64,000 bases of DNA. It comes from Hymenobacter qilianensis. Its GTDB lineage: Bacteria > Bacteroidota > Bacteroidia > Cytophagales > Hymenobacteraceae. The position numbers and the translations under genes are program-made. The notes beneath the pieces were generated by a model, which saw only the letters and a program-made list of their open reading frames with translations, was not told the origin of the DNA and made no database searches. Positions 37,384 to 46,550 of the stretch are shown here, piece by piece (the first letter of the stretch is position 1; each line of letters begins with the position of its first letter). The stretch covers positions 1,798,001-1,862,000 of the forward strand of contig NZ_CP060784.1 in assembly GCF_014489555.1 (NCBI RefSeq), given 5' to 3'.

Positions 37384-38562
37384 CTACTTCTCTCCTGCCA
37401 CCGTTGCCGGCGCCAAAATAGGTTCGGCCGCCGATGGAATGGGCGTAGCCGTGCGCGATTTGCCTTTTAATCGCAGGAATGGCATTTCGAAGAAACGGTA
37501 GCTTACCCAGGCCATTGCGGCGCTTATAAGTAAAGCCAGGGCAGAATACACAAACACGAAGCCCAGATCTTCCGGGCCGGGCCAGAAGCGGCGTACGCCT
37601 ATCAGGGCTATTTGCAGACCGATAGGGTGGAGGCAGTAAAAGCCGTACGTGTAGGTGCCCCAGTAGGTAAGGAAGCGGTTGCGGCTCATTTTATAGAAGG
37701 ACTCTGTAGCATAGTTCTGCTCCAAAATCACAAACACGAAAAACAGGCCCAGCACTACCCGGCGCCCGGTCAGTAGCACGGTTCCGGTTAGCACGTGCTC
37801 CTGAGCCAGAATGAGCGCTACGCCTACCATGTAGCCCGTTACGATAGCCAGCCGCGGCCAGCTGCTCACCCAGGCCCGGAAGCTGGGGCGGTGGAAAGCC
37901 AGCCAGGCCGCGCCCCCGCCCATAACCAAGTCAGAGAGCACCGAAAAAGTGTGCTGGTAGAGCACGTCGCCATCGAAGCGGTTGAGGTAGCGAAAAGCCA
38001 GGCTGAAGACAATGAGCAGCACAAACAACGCAAGCCGGGCACGCCGAAACAGTAACAGCAGGAGCGGCCAGAATAAATAAAACTGCTCTTCAATAGCCAC
38101 CGACCACAGCACGTTCAGATTGAATGCTGCCGCCTCCGAGCCATCAAAAAACACCGCCACATTAGCCAGAAAAGTGACGTACCACCAAGGATTTGCGAGC
38201 TCATTCCATTCCTGACCCATTTTGGCTTTCAGCACGGGCATCACCAGAAAGCCGAAGGCTACGCAAGCAAAATACAGCGGCCAGATGCGCACAATGCGGC
38301 GGCGGTAGAAGGCCGGGATATCGTAGCGCCCCCAGTTTTTCTCTTCCTCCAGCAACAGGTAGGTGATAAGGAAGCCCGACAGCACAAAGAAGAAATTGAC
38401 GCCCACGTGGCCGGTGCTAAAGGCGTTCAGGCCGTAGCGGTACACCGCCGTAGACTGCACCTCCGGGCTGGGCAGGTTGATGAAGCTATGAATAAGGAAA
38501 ACGGCGAGGCACGCCACCGTCCGTAAGCCGTCGAGGTTGGGAAAGTAAGGACGTGGAGCCAT
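37384..38562 (-). CDS. Acyltransferase 3 family membrane protein
   Basis: 392 residues with about ten membrane segments. N-terminal YFPNLDGLRTVACLAVFLIH contains the family's catalytic-site His and LDGLR motif, VGVNFFFVLSGFLITYLL carries the FFVLSGF signature, and FYRRRIVRIWPLYF holds the conserved Arg cluster. Such proteins O-acylate glycans, peptidoglycan or lipid-linked sugars at the periplasmic face. The substrate is not predictable. Its start is close to the divergent bshC leader. Confidence 0.9.
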   Translation of the reverse strand: MAPRPYFPNLDGLRTVACLAVFLIHSFINLPSPEVQSTAVYRYGLNAFSTGHVGVNFFFVLSGFLITYLLLEEEKNWGRYDIPAFYRRRIVRIWPLYFACVAFGFLVMPVLKAKMGQEWNELANPWWYVTFLANVAVFFDGSEAAAFNLNVLWSVAIEEQFYLFWPLLLLLFRRARLALFVLLIVFSLAFRYLNRFDGDVLYQHTFSVLSDLVMGGGAAWLAFHRPSFRAWVSSWPRLAIVTGYMVGVALILAQEHVLTGTVLLTGRRVVLGLFFVFVILEQNYATESFYKMSRNRFLTYWGTYTYGFYCLHPIGLQIALIGVRRFWPGPEDLGFVFVYSALALLISAAMAWVSYRFFEMPFLRLKGKSRTATPIPSAAEPILAPATVAGEK

Positions 38563-38759
38563 ACCAGGATACTAGGAATAAAGTAGAGGAGGCTAATTTA
38601 CGGAAGGCTGGATATAGCGTTGATATACTTTCGGGAATAAAACGGACCCTATTTGAGACGTTTTGTAGCCTGCGCTGGAAGCTCTGCGCAGACAACTCCG
38701 GAAATAGCCCGTTACTTTGTCGGGCTTCGCTGGTTAAACCAGCTTATCAGACTCTACTC

Positions 38760-40337
38760 ATGCACGTGACCACCCTCCCGTACGCCGCTACCGGTGCCTT
38801 TTCTGCTTTAGTTACCGATTATTTAACCCAGCACGCGGCGCTGAAGCCTTTTTACCACCACTTCCCCACCCTGGAGGCCTTTGGGGGGCAAATTGAGGAA
38901 AAACAAGCCAGCTATTCAGCCGAGAGCAGGGCGCGACTGGTGGCTAGTGTGCAGGAGCAGTACCAGGGAACAAATTTGCCCCCCAGCGTGGCCGCTAACA
39001 TAGCATTGCTGGCTCAGCCCACCACGTTCACCGTTACCACAGGGCATCAGCTCAACCTGTTTACGGGGCCGTTGTACTTCATTTACAAGATCATAACCAC
39101 CGTCAAGCTGAGCCGGCAGCTGAAGGAAAAGTATCCGCAGCACGACTTTGTGCCCGTGTACTGGATGGCCACCGAAGACCACGACTTCGCCGAAATCAAC
39201 CATTTTCAGCTGTTTGGTAAGCGCCACGAGTGGCAAACCGAAAAGGTAGGCGGTCCCGTTGGGCGGATGGCGGTGGATGGCTTGGAGGAGCAAGTGCTCA
39301 GTCAGTTATCGGCGGATGTGCCCGCGGCTTTTGCGGAAGCTTACCGGAAATCATCGACCCTGTCCGAAGCCACGCGTAGCCTGGTAACGGAGCTGTTCGG
39401 CGAGATGGGTCTGGTGTGTCTGGATGCTGACACGCCCGCGCTCAAGCAGGCATTGGTACCCGCGCTGGAACAGGAAATCAGTGCGCAGGCGTCGTTTAAG
39501 GCGGTGCAAGCCACGAATGAGCAGCTTACCAATGCTGGTTACAAGCCCCAGGTGTACGCCCGCCCGCTCAACCTGTTTTTCCTGACCGACGAAGGCCAGC
39601 GCGAGCGAATAGAGCCCGAAAGCGACGCTTTTGTGGTGCGCAACACGGAACTGCGCTACACGACGGAAGAGCTGTTGACTTTGGCTCGCCAGCAGCCCGA
39701 GTGCTTTAGCCCCAACGTGGTGCTGCGCCCGCTGTATCAGGAGCTGCTGCTGCCCAACCTGTGCTACATTGGCGGCGGCGCGGAAGTAGCCTATTGGTTT
39801 CAGCTCAAGCAGGTATTCGCCGATAATAAAGTCCCCTTCCCGATCCTTTTGCTGCGCAATTCGGGGTTGTATATAAGCAAGCCCAACGCGGGTAAACTGC
39901 GCAAGCTGGGCCTCACTGCCACCGACTTATTCCAGCCGCTGGCAGAGTTGAAAAAGCAGGTCGGCAGCACTGTAGGGCAGGAGGAAGTAAGTCTGAAAGC
40001 TCAGCAGGACGCAATGGGGGGCATTTTTAAGGAAATAACCGACCTCGCACAGCGCCTCGACCCCACGCTGGTAAAAACCGTGGCCGCCGAAGCGCAGAAG
40101 GCTGCGGCCGGCCTCAGCAACCTGGAAAAGCGCCTCATCAAAGCCGCCGAAAACAAGCACGAAATCGTCTTTAGCCAGCTTACAGCTGTAAAAGACAAGC
40201 TTTTCCCCAACGGCGACCTGCAAGAGCGCGTGGAGAACGTGCTCAGTATTGTCATCAATAACCCTGAGTTTCTGCAGCAGCTTCTGGATTCCTTCGAGCC
40301 ACTGGCGCTGGAGTTCACGGTGCTGGAGGAAGAGTAG
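38760..40337 (+). CDS. bshC: Putative cysteine ligase BshC (bacillithiol biosynthesis)
   Basis: 525 residues. Adds cysteine to glucosaminyl-malate in the last step of bacillithiol synthesis. Family features: VTTGHQLNLFTGPLYFIYKI (about residues 95-115), VYWMATEDHDFAEINHF and the C-terminal coiled region before LEFTVLEEE. Three copies of the iterated G6C motif inside this gene are intact and in frame (near 38883, 38980 and 40016). The ATG at 38760 is chosen because the family begins with a short segment before the Tyr-Ala-Thr-Gly region. Confidence 0.93.
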   Translation: MHVTTLPYAATGAFSALVTDYLTQHAALKPFYHHFPTLEAFGGQIEEKQASYSAESRARLVASVQEQYQGTNLPPSVAANIALLAQPTTFTVTTGHQLNLFTGPLYFIYKIITTVKLSRQLKEKYPQHDFVPVYWMATEDHDFAEINHFQLFGKRHEWQTEKVGGPVGRMAVDGLEEQVLSQLSADVPAAFAEAYRKSSTLSEATRSLVTELFGEMGLVCLDADTPALKQALVPALEQEISAQASFKAVQATNEQLTNAGYKPQVYARPLNLFFLTDEGQRERIEPESDAFVVRNTELRYTTEELLTLARQQPECFSPNVVLRPLYQELLLPNLCYIGGGAEVAYWFQLKQVFADNKVPFPILLLRNSGLYISKPNAGKLRKLGLTATDLFQPLAELKKQVGSTVGQEEVSLKAQQDAMGGIFKEITDLAQRLDPTLVKTVAAEAQKAAAGLSNLEKRLIKAAENKHEIVFSQLTAVKDKLFPNGDLQERVENVLSIVINNPEFLQQLLDSFEPLALEFTVLEEE

Positions 40338-40404
40338 AGCCGGCTTAGCTACGATGTCTTTAGTCGCTTGCCCAGTTTGCTGGGGGCTTTTTGCTGAACT
40401 GTTT

Positions 40405-40980
40405 ATGCTGAAAGCAGACATTCGTCGTAATTTTTTGGCTCGCCGCCGCGCGCTGTCTGAGGTTGAAGTGCAGCGGCGCAGCGAGGGGCTCGGCCAGCAG
40501 TTTTTTAGCCAGTTTCCGGTAGCTGACTGGCATTGGCTGCACTTATTTCTGCCGATCAGCAAGCAGCACGAGCCCGACACCTGGCTCTTCATCCGCCGAA
40601 TATGGGACGAGTTTCCGCAGGTGCAGCTGGCCGTCCCCGTCACGCAGGCCGATGGGCAAACGCTGCGCCACTACCTGCTTATGCCTGATACCCAGCTGGC
40701 TACAAACCGATGGGGAATACCTGAGCCTGTAGAGGCGGAAGAAATGCCTCCCAGTGTGTTTGATGCCGTGTTGGTGCCGCTGCTGGCCTGCGACTTGGCG
40801 GGCCATCGGGTAGGGTATGGCAAGGGGTTCTACGACCGGTTTTTGGCGCAATGTCGGCCGGAGACGCAGCGGATTGGGTTGTCGTTGGAGCCGCTCATTC
40901 CCCAGATTACCGACGTAGATACCACCGATGAGCCGCTGACGGCTTGCATCACGCCCGAGCAGGTGTTTCGGTTTCGCTAA
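40405..40980 (+). CDS. 5-formyltetrahydrofolate cyclo-ligase
   Basis: 191 residues. Converts 5-formyl-THF to 5,10-methenyl-THF with ATP. N-terminal LKADIRRNFLARRRALS carries the basic phosphate-binding region, and VGYGKGFYDRFLAQC is the family signature near residue 135. The ATG at 40405 gives the normal length; an in-frame ATG 17 codons upstream is less likely. The gene's last four bases overlap the end of the convergent GDYXXLXY gene. Confidence 0.9.
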   Translation: MLKADIRRNFLARRRALSEVEVQRRSEGLGQQFFSQFPVADWHWLHLFLPISKQHEPDTWLFIRRIWDEFPQVQLAVPVTQADGQTLRHYLLMPDTQLATNRWGIPEPVEAEEMPPSVFDAVLVPLLACDLAGHRVGYGKGFYDRFLAQCRPETQRIGLSLEPLIPQITDVDTTDEPLTACITPEQVFRFR

Positions 40981-41552
40981 GGGCGAGGGGCCGCTGCGCT
41001 GTCCTGCGCAATTATTTCAACCCCCGTAATGCGGGCCTGACCCCAGGGGGCGATACTTATGTTGACCAGCAGGGGCTTGCGTGCTCCACGGCGCTCCAAC
41101 TCCAGGCCGGTACCTTCGGGCACGTAGTAGCGCTCCAGGTTGTAGCGAATGCGCAGGTTGCGGCGCCAGCGGTCGGCTACCCAGCCGCGCAGCACCACTT
41201 GGTCGGCGGGTACGTCGGGTTTTTTAGCGTACACGCGTACTGCCTCGTAGGCCTCGCCGGCTGGCCGCAGCACCACATATACGGGGTCGCCCCGGCGCGG
41301 GTGCGGACCGGGCTCGCGCCATAAGCTGGTGGGCAGCTGACTGATAGAATAATTCAGGATAACGTAGTCGCCGTAAAGCAAATCGCGCGGGTCAATGGGC
41401 GTGGTGCGGAGCGTAATAACGCGGCCGTAAGCGGTGGTAGCGTAACCCGCCACTGCCACAGCCACAATAAATAGCACCTGCGCCAGAATCGTCAGCAGCA
41501 ATAGTCGCCGCCGCCGCGCCAAGGGCACCTGATCTGATAAGAGCGAAAACAT
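40977..41552 (-). CDS. GDYXXLXY domain membrane protein
   Basis: 191 residues with one N-terminal membrane segment (LLLLTILAQVLFIVAVAVAG, about 18-38). The defining motif LLYGDYVILNYSISQL follows at about residue 58, and the rest is a beta-rich periplasmic domain. The family (PF14345) is typically encoded next to a DUF2157 polytopic protein, exactly as here, 22 bases downstream of it on the same strand. The two probably form a membrane complex of unknown function. Confidence 0.88.
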   Translation of the reverse strand: MFSLLSDQVPLARRRRLLLLTILAQVLFIVAVAVAGYATTAYGRVITLRTTPIDPRDLLYGDYVILNYSISQLPTSLWREPGPHPRRGDPVYVVLRPAGEAYEAVRVYAKKPDVPADQVVLRGWVADRWRRNLRIRYNLERYYVPEGTGLELERRGARKPLLVNISIAPWGQARITGVEIIAQDSAAAPRP

Positions 41553-41574
41553 ACGGTGCGATGATTAAAGGTGA

Positions 41575-42775
41575 TTAGCGACTACTGGCGCGGGTATTGC
41601 GCCGCCGCAAATACCAGCTCAGGCCCAGCAGCAGCACGCCGCCAAGGAGGAAGAAAAGCGATTTATCCATGAAATCCCAGGTCAGCTTGAAGTACGCCGC
41701 CATTGTAGTCAGGATAAACAAAATGGTCCCCAGCGTTACGCGATCAGAGTTTTGCTCAGCTTGTGCCCGCCACAATACTGCTCCCGAGTACGCATACAGA
41801 ACCACCAACGAAGCGACGGCCAAAGGCAAGCCACTCGGCAAATAAAAGCCCGGCAGCAGCAGCAGCCAATCGGTGGCGCTGCCCAGCCGGCCGCGGGTGC
41901 GCTTACCGGCCAACGACAGCGCCAACACTACCAGCAAGGCCGCAACGTAAGCCAGCAAGGGCGGCCGCAACATGCCAGCGTAGCTGCCTACTTCCCCATA
42001 AAGCGCCAAGCCCAGCATAAATATAAAAGCCGTAATCAGGGGCGGGCCTTGCAGCGCGCGGCCGGCGGGGCGGTCGGTTTGCCAGTCGCCGGCAGCGTAG
42101 ATGAGCATAGCGGGCACAAAAAACCACGTGATTTTGGCGTGCAGATGCCCGATAAGTAAGCCCGCTTGCCAGAGCAGGCCGCTAGCCAAAACGCCCCCAG
42201 CAGTATATCGGGGCGGCGCCACCAGTAGTAGCCCAGCCCGCCAGCCGTCAGCACGGCCGCCGCGTAGCTGAAGGCGCCCAGCTGCCCCGTAGTATAGCCC
42301 TGCACCACGCCCCCAATCACTACCGTCAGCACAAACAGAAACCGGCTGCGGTACAAGTACGTCAGCAACGTGCCCGCCACAGCCCAGGCCACGAGCCCCG
42401 TTACGTCGTAGCCGATGAGCTGGTACATCTGCCCGGTCAGAATAATAGCTGCCCCAAACAGAATCAGGCCCAAGCCAACCAAGCCAATTCCCACCGAGCT
42501 ATTGCCGCGGCGCAGAAAAAACTCACCGCTGGCGTAAGCGCCCAAAAAGGCCCCAGCAGCAGCCCAATCCGCAGCCACTCCGGCAAACCCTGCCAGTTGG
42601 CCGCTACTAAACTCAACGCACTCAGCCCGACCAGCAAACTGCCCAAGAGCGGCAACAAGCCGATAGCCCGCGCATCTTCCGGGTATAGCTCCAGCAACTG
42701 CCGATGCTGCTCAGGACTGATAATGCCCTTCTTTACCCAGTCCGGCCCGTCGGTTTCAAGAAGTTTGCGACTCAT
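41575..42775 (-). CDS. DUF2157 polytopic membrane protein, frame interrupted twice
   Basis: The N-terminal cytoplasmic domain is typical of DUF2157 (GPDWVKKGIISPEQHRQLLE). About ten membrane helices follow. The frame breaks at the four-base tract 42551-42554, where one added base gives LLLGAFLGAYASGEFFL. It breaks again at the five-base tract 42193-42197, where one added base gives DILLGGVLASGLLWQAG. The repaired protein has about 400 residues. Its GDYXXLXY partner is downstream. The leader carries a 34-base repeat ending 6 bases before the ATG. Confidence 0.82.
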
Positions 42776-42781
42776 GGGTGG

Positions 42782-42815
42782 GGAAAGGTGAGGTAGTGAA
42801 ATTGTGAAGTGGTGA
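42782..42815. repeat. Dispersed leader repeat C, copy 1
   Basis: Read on the minus strand this is TCACCACTTCACAATTTC plus ACTACCTCACCTTTCC. It is a perfect 34-base inverted copy of 42850-42883 and ends 6 bases before the DUF2157 start codon. Confidence 0.85.
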
Positions 42816-42849
42816 AGGTAGGTAAGGAAGACAAGTTGATAAACATCAC

Positions 42850-42883
42850 TCACCACTTCACAATTTCACTACCTCACCTTTCC
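42850..42883. repeat. Dispersed leader repeat C, copy 2
   Basis: A perfect inverted partner of 42782-42815. It encodes the last codons and stop of mnmD on the minus strand (KGEVVKL then TGA), so the repeat overlaps coding sequence. Confidence 0.85.
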
Positions 42884-43547
42884 GGGCTCGCGTCATTTCG
42901 CGCTTGCCGGGCGGGCCGGGTATTTTCTCTACTATCCAGCCTGCCGCTTTCAAACTGCGCCGAAAGCTGCCTTTGGCGCAATAGCTCACCAAAATGCCCC
43001 CCGGCGCGGTGGCCGCGAATAATTGGCTGAATACGGCTTCGGTCCACATATCGGGTTGCTTTTCGGGGGCAAATGCATCGAAGTAAACAACGTCGTAGTA
43101 GTCTGTGGGCAACTGAAAATTCTGCAAGGCCGCGTGGAGCTTTCGCAGTGTAAAACGCGGCGTAAGTTGCACTGCTTCATTCCAGGGCGCGGCATGCAGG
43201 CGGTAGTGAAACTCCTGTAGCTCAGGGTTTAGAATGTAGCGCTCCACGCCCAGCGCCGCAATAACGGAAGCGGATAGCGGATATTTTTCCAGTGTATCGT
43301 AGAGGATGGGCTGGGGCTCAAGTAGGCTGCGCTGCAACGTGAGCAGCGCATTCAGGCCGGTGCCAAAGCCGATTTCCAGCACCCGAATTTGCCCCCCAGA
43401 AGCCGCCAGAGCCGGCTCCAGGCCCGCCGTCAGGTACACGTGCTGCGCCTCCTGCACGGCACCGTGAGTAGAATGGTAGTGCTCATTCAGCGCCGGCACG
43501 TACAGAGTGCTGGAGCCATCTTGCGTCACCCGGACTTCTAGTTGCAT
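42858..43547 (-). CDS. mnmD: tRNA (5-methylaminomethyl-2-thiouridine) methyltransferase MnmD
   Basis: 229 residues: the stand-alone methyltransferase half of MnmC, which completes mnm5s2U at the tRNA wobble position. Family marks are NEHYHSTHGAVQEAQHVYL, the SAM motif VLEIGFGTGLNALLT (about 56), and VVYFDAFAPEKQPDMW (about 146) with the conserved DAFAP. No FAD domain is attached, which is usual in Bacteroidota. The last codons lie within repeat C. Palindromic repeat A lies upstream, between it and the divergent thioesterase gene. Confidence 0.9.
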   Translation of the reverse strand: MQLEVRVTQDGSSTLYVPALNEHYHSTHGAVQEAQHVYLTAGLEPALAASGGQIRVLEIGFGTGLNALLTLQRSLLEPQPILYDTLEKYPLSASVIAALGVERYILNPELQEFHYRLHAAPWNEAVQLTPRFTLRKLHAALQNFQLPTDYYDVVYFDAFAPEKQPDMWTEAVFSQLFAATAPGGILVSYCAKGSFRRSLKAAGWIVEKIPGPPGKREMTRARKGEVVKL

Positions 43548-43569
43548 AGTATGTTTGTTTAGTTAGAAC

Positions 43570-43656
43570 GTCATGCAGGGCGGAGCATCTCGCGTGCTGA
43601 TGTTACCATAGTATTCTAACGGCGCGAGCGAGATGCTTCGCTGCGCTCTGCATGAC
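43570..43656. repeat. REP-like palindromic repeat A, copy 2
   Basis: GTCATGCAGGGCGGAGCATC ... GAGATGCTTCGCTGCGCTC ... GCATGAC, an inverted repeat sharing both arms with 12098-12220 and 60039-60132. It fills most of the gap between divergent mnmD and the thioesterase gene. Confidence 0.85.
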
Positions 43657-43679
43657 AAAACCTATTTACTTTCGCAAAC

Positions 43680-44114
43680 ATGGCCCGCGTAAAAGTAGCC
43701 TTACCCGACGCATTCCCGCTCACCGTGCAGATTCCGGTGCGCATCACCGACCTCAACTACGGTGCCCACCTCGGCAACGATGCTCTGCTCAGCATTTTGC
43801 ACGAAGCCCGCGTGCAGTTCCTACAGCATTGCCAACTACCCGAATTCGACCCCGCTACCAAAATCGGCCTAATCATGGCCGACGTGGCCATAGAGTACAA
43901 AGGCGAAGGCTTCCACGGCGACGTGCTCCACATTCAGCTGGCCGCCACCGACCTGCACCGCTACGGCTTCGATGTGGTGTATTGGGTGAAAAACCAGGAT
44001 GGTCGCGAAATCGCTCGGGCCAAAACGGGCATGCTGTGCTTCGACTATAATACCCGTAAACTGCGCAATTTGTCCCCCGAGATGGAAGCCCAGCTTAGTC
44101 TGCCCAGCGCATAA
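43680..44114 (+). CDS. Hotdog-fold acyl-CoA thioesterase
   Basis: 144 residues of the 4HBT family. VQIPVRITDLNYGAHLGNDA carries the catalytic-type Asp in the 4HBT signature, and the remaining chain (VAIEYKGEGFHGDVLHI, VVYWVKNQDGREIARAKTGM) gives the hotdog sheet. It would hydrolyse acyl-CoA thioesters in the cytoplasm; substrate length is not predictable. Repeat A ends 24 bases before its start. Confidence 0.85.
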   Translation: MARVKVALPDAFPLTVQIPVRITDLNYGAHLGNDALLSILHEARVQFLQHCQLPEFDPATKIGLIMADVAIEYKGEGFHGDVLHIQLAATDLHRYGFDVVYWVKNQDGREIARAKTGMLCFDYNTRKLRNLSPEMEAQLSLPSA

Positions 44115-44150
44115 TAATTATCTTTAACTATTAACCCTATCCATTCTCTT

Positions 44151-44624
44151 ATGCATTGCTGCGTGCAGATACTTAGGCGATTAAGTTTATTGGTGAGCTT
44201 GGTTTTGATAACTGCATGGTCGGCGGTGGCGCAGGGTTCTACGTCAACAAAGCCTATTTTAGAAAGCCAGTATAATGAGTGTACGAAAGCATACACTTAT
44301 GTGGAAAACATGCCCACGTATCTAGGAGGCAATACAAAAAATTTAATCTCAGACTTAGCTCGTGAATTTCAGGTAGCTAGCACGAAAGCTGGTTGTTCGC
44401 CCCCATCTCCTGTTTTTGTGAGGTTTACTGTTGACTCCAATGGTGCTATCTGTAATGTTGCTAGCGTTAATAACTCAGAAAACACTCCACACCCAAAGCT
44501 ATCGGCGGCGTGCGAAGCTGCTCTGGTAGCAGCAGCCAATAAACTGCCTCGTTTCAAACCGGGCATGCAAAATGGGCGACGCGTAGCGGTTAGCTACACA
44601 TTGAAGCTGGCATCAGCTCAATAA
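44151..44624 (+). CDS. Secreted TonB C-terminal domain-like protein
   Basis: 157 residues with an N-terminal signal or anchor segment (LSLLVSLVLITAWSAVAQ). The mature protein matches the Bacteroidota pattern of a short YTYVENMPTYLGG element followed by a TonB-C/TonB_2-like fold (VFVRFTVDSNGAICNVASV ... AANKLPRFKPGMQNGRRV). It lacks a proline-rich spanning region, so it may be a periplasmic variant rather than a working energy transducer. Confidence 0.75.
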   Translation: MHCCVQILRRLSLLVSLVLITAWSAVAQGSTSTKPILESQYNECTKAYTYVENMPTYLGGNTKNLISDLAREFQVASTKAGCSPPSPVFVRFTVDSNGAICNVASVNNSENTPHPKLSAACEAALVAAANKLPRFKPGMQNGRRVAVSYTLKLASAQ

Positions 44625-44670
44625 CAGGCACAGAAGTCTATATTCTGGAACCCAAGCGCCTGTTACGTTG

Positions 44671-44678
44671 TATCTTTG
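44671..44678 (+). promoter_or_regulatory. rlmN: Bacteroidota -7 box (TATCTTTG) abutting rlmN
   Basis: An exact TAnnTTTG match that ends only 4 bases before the rlmN ATG at 44683. If used, transcription would begin at or just inside the start codon, making a leaderless message or pointing to a later start. Confidence 0.5.
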
Positions 44679-44682
44679 CCCT

Positions 44683-45750
44683 ATGATATCCTTGCCCGTA
44701 CTTACCAAGCGCGACATCCGCAAACTCACCCCCGACGAGCTCAAAACCTTTATGGTGGAGCACGGCGAGAAGCCTTTTCGTGCCAAGCAGGTGCTGGAGT
44801 GGCTCTGGAAAAATACGGCTTCCTCGTTTGAGGAGATGAACAATATCAGCTTGACTACCCGCGAGCTGCTGGCCCAGCACTTTGTTATCAATGGCGTGAC
44901 GGTGCAAAATCAGCAGCTCAGCAACGACGGCACTATCAAGTCGGCGTTTCGCCTGCACGATGGCAACATTGTGGAGGGCGTGCTTATTCCGCACGACACG
45001 CGCATGACGGCCTGCATCAGCTCGCAGGTGGGCTGCTCGCTGACCTGTAAGTTTTGCGCCACGGGCTACATGGAGCGCAAGCGCAACCTCGACGCGGCCG
45101 AAATCTACGATCAGGTGGTGCGTATTCGGGAGCAGTGCGAAAGCCAGTACGGCACGCCGCTCACCAACATCGTGTACATGGGCATGGGCGAACCGCTGCT
45201 GAACTACGCCAACGTAGTGAAAAGCGTGGAGCGCATTACCGCGCCCGATGGCCTGAACATGGCCCCGCGCCGCATCACGATCAGCACGGCCGGTATTGCC
45301 AAGATGATAAAGAAGCTGGCCGACGACGACGTGAAAGCCAACCTGGCCCTGAGTCTGCACGCGCCCAACGACACCAAGCGCAACGAAATCATGCCCATCA
45401 ACGAAGCCAACTCGCTGGCGGCGCTAAAGGAGGCATTGCAGTATTACCACCAGAAAACCGGCCGCAAAGTCACTTACGAGTACATCGTATTCGAGAACTT
45501 CAACGACACGCTGGAAGACGCCGCCGAGCTGTACACCATCAGCAAGTGGCTGCCCTGCAAAGTGAACCTCATCGAGTACAACCCCATCGAAAACGCCGAC
45601 TACCAGAACGCCGAAGCCGACAAAATCGTGGCATTCCACAAGTACCTGGCCGACCGCGGCGTGCAAACCAACATTCGTCGCTCGCGCGGTAAAGACATCG
45701 ATGCCGCCTGCGGACAATTAGCCGTGAAAGAAAAGCCTGTAGCTGCCTAA
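44683..45750 (+). CDS. rlmN: Dual-specificity 23S rRNA/tRNA m2A methyltransferase RlmN
   Basis: 355 residues. A radical SAM enzyme that methylates A2503 of 23S rRNA and A37 of some tRNAs at C2. Features: N-terminal KPFRAKQVLEWLWKN, the CxxxCxxC cluster motif in CSLTCKFCATG (about 118), VYMGMGEPLLNYANV, and the C-terminal catalytic Cys in DIDAACGQLA. The start at 44683 sits right behind a TAnnTTTG box, so a leaderless transcript is possible. A terminator with unequal arms follows. Confidence 0.96.
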   Translation: MISLPVLTKRDIRKLTPDELKTFMVEHGEKPFRAKQVLEWLWKNTASSFEEMNNISLTTRELLAQHFVINGVTVQNQQLSNDGTIKSAFRLHDGNIVEGVLIPHDTRMTACISSQVGCSLTCKFCATGYMERKRNLDAAEIYDQVVRIREQCESQYGTPLTNIVYMGMGEPLLNYANVVKSVERITAPDGLNMAPRRITISTAGIAKMIKKLADDDVKANLALSLHAPNDTKRNEIMPINEANSLAALKEALQYYHQKTGRKVTYEYIVFENFNDTLEDAAELYTISKWLPCKVNLIEYNPIENADYQNAEADKIVAFHKYLADRGVQTNIRRSRGKDIDAACGQLAVKEKPVAA

Positions 45751-45760
45751 GCTGACAAAC

Positions 45761-45796
45761 AAAAAAAGCCCCCAGAACTGCTCTGGGGGGCTTTTT
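45761..45796. terminator. Bidirectional terminator with unequal C5/G6 arms
   Basis: AAAAAAAGCCCCCAGA pairs with TCTGGGGGGCTTTTT. One extra G in the right arm cannot pair. It lies between rlmN and a convergent secreted-protein gene. Confidence 0.9.
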
Positions 45797-45821
45797 CTTC
45801 TTTAAAGTTTATCAGTCATGG

Positions 45822-46550
45822 CTACTTCTTGCCTTTACTTTCATTGCTATCAAGACCCATTTTTGTAAGGTGATTTGGGCACTGCTCAGCCATAATGAAG
45901 GCAATCTTAACCCCAATCTTTTCCATCTCGGAAGAAGATTGGACGGTCTTTATGCCATAGAATATAGACAACTCCTCTAAGTGCTTAAGTATGGCTCCCT
46001 GCATGCACTGCTGCATAATCTCGAGGCGGGCTGAGGGCGTAAGTTGCGCAAATGTGGCTTTCGCTTGCTCCGTATCTAAGCGGTTGCAGATGTCATCTAC
46101 CAGAACCGTTAACACCGGTTTTTCCTCAGGTGTGATGGTGGGCTTGTTTTTGGCCTCAGATAAACCCAACTGCATAACCAAGGGCTGGCTCGCTGGGCAG
46201 GTCTTCATTAGCCGCATCGTGGCTTCCCTACCCAACACTTCTCCTACGGCATTCATTTTTCCTTTACCGATCTTGTTTGTCGTCATCAAACTGCTCAGCT
46301 GATCGGTGTGCTCGCTCATGGTCGCAGTTACAATCTGAATAAACAGAGTTTTGCCTTCTTCTGGGGTTAAAGTCTTTAAAGGACGTTTTTTCTCCTCTTC
46401 TTCTATCTTGCTGCACATCGTAGCCGACAGAGATTTTACTAAGCGAGCTTGCCCCAGCGTATCAGCTATAGCTTTTATCTTGGTGGCACGAGCCTCGAAC
46501 TGAAAACTTAGTAGGAGGATAAATAATAAGGAAGTGTATAGCTTTTTCAT
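45822..46550 (-). CDS. Secreted hypothetical protein with an internal duplication
   Basis: 242 residues with a Sec signal peptide. The mature chain consists of two related helical halves of about 95 residues. Each has an MCSKI/ICNRL-type start, a LTPEE/LTPSA turn, a long amphipathic helix, and an end with MKTCPASQPLVMQLGLSE or AEQCPNHLTKMGLDSNE. The matching cysteines in each half (C..., CP) suggest disulfides. I recognise no named family. Likely periplasmic. Confidence 0.72.
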   Translation of the reverse strand: MKKLYTSLLFILLLSFQFEARATKIKAIADTLGQARLVKSLSATMCSKIEEEEKKRPLKTLTPEEGKTLFIQIVTATMSEHTDQLSSLMTTNKIGKGKMNAVGEVLGREATMRLMKTCPASQPLVMQLGLSEAKNKPTITPEEKPVLTVLVDDICNRLDTEQAKATFAQLTPSARLEIMQQCMQGAILKHLEELSIFYGIKTVQSSSEMEKIGVKIAFIMAEQCPNHLTKMGLDSNESKGKK

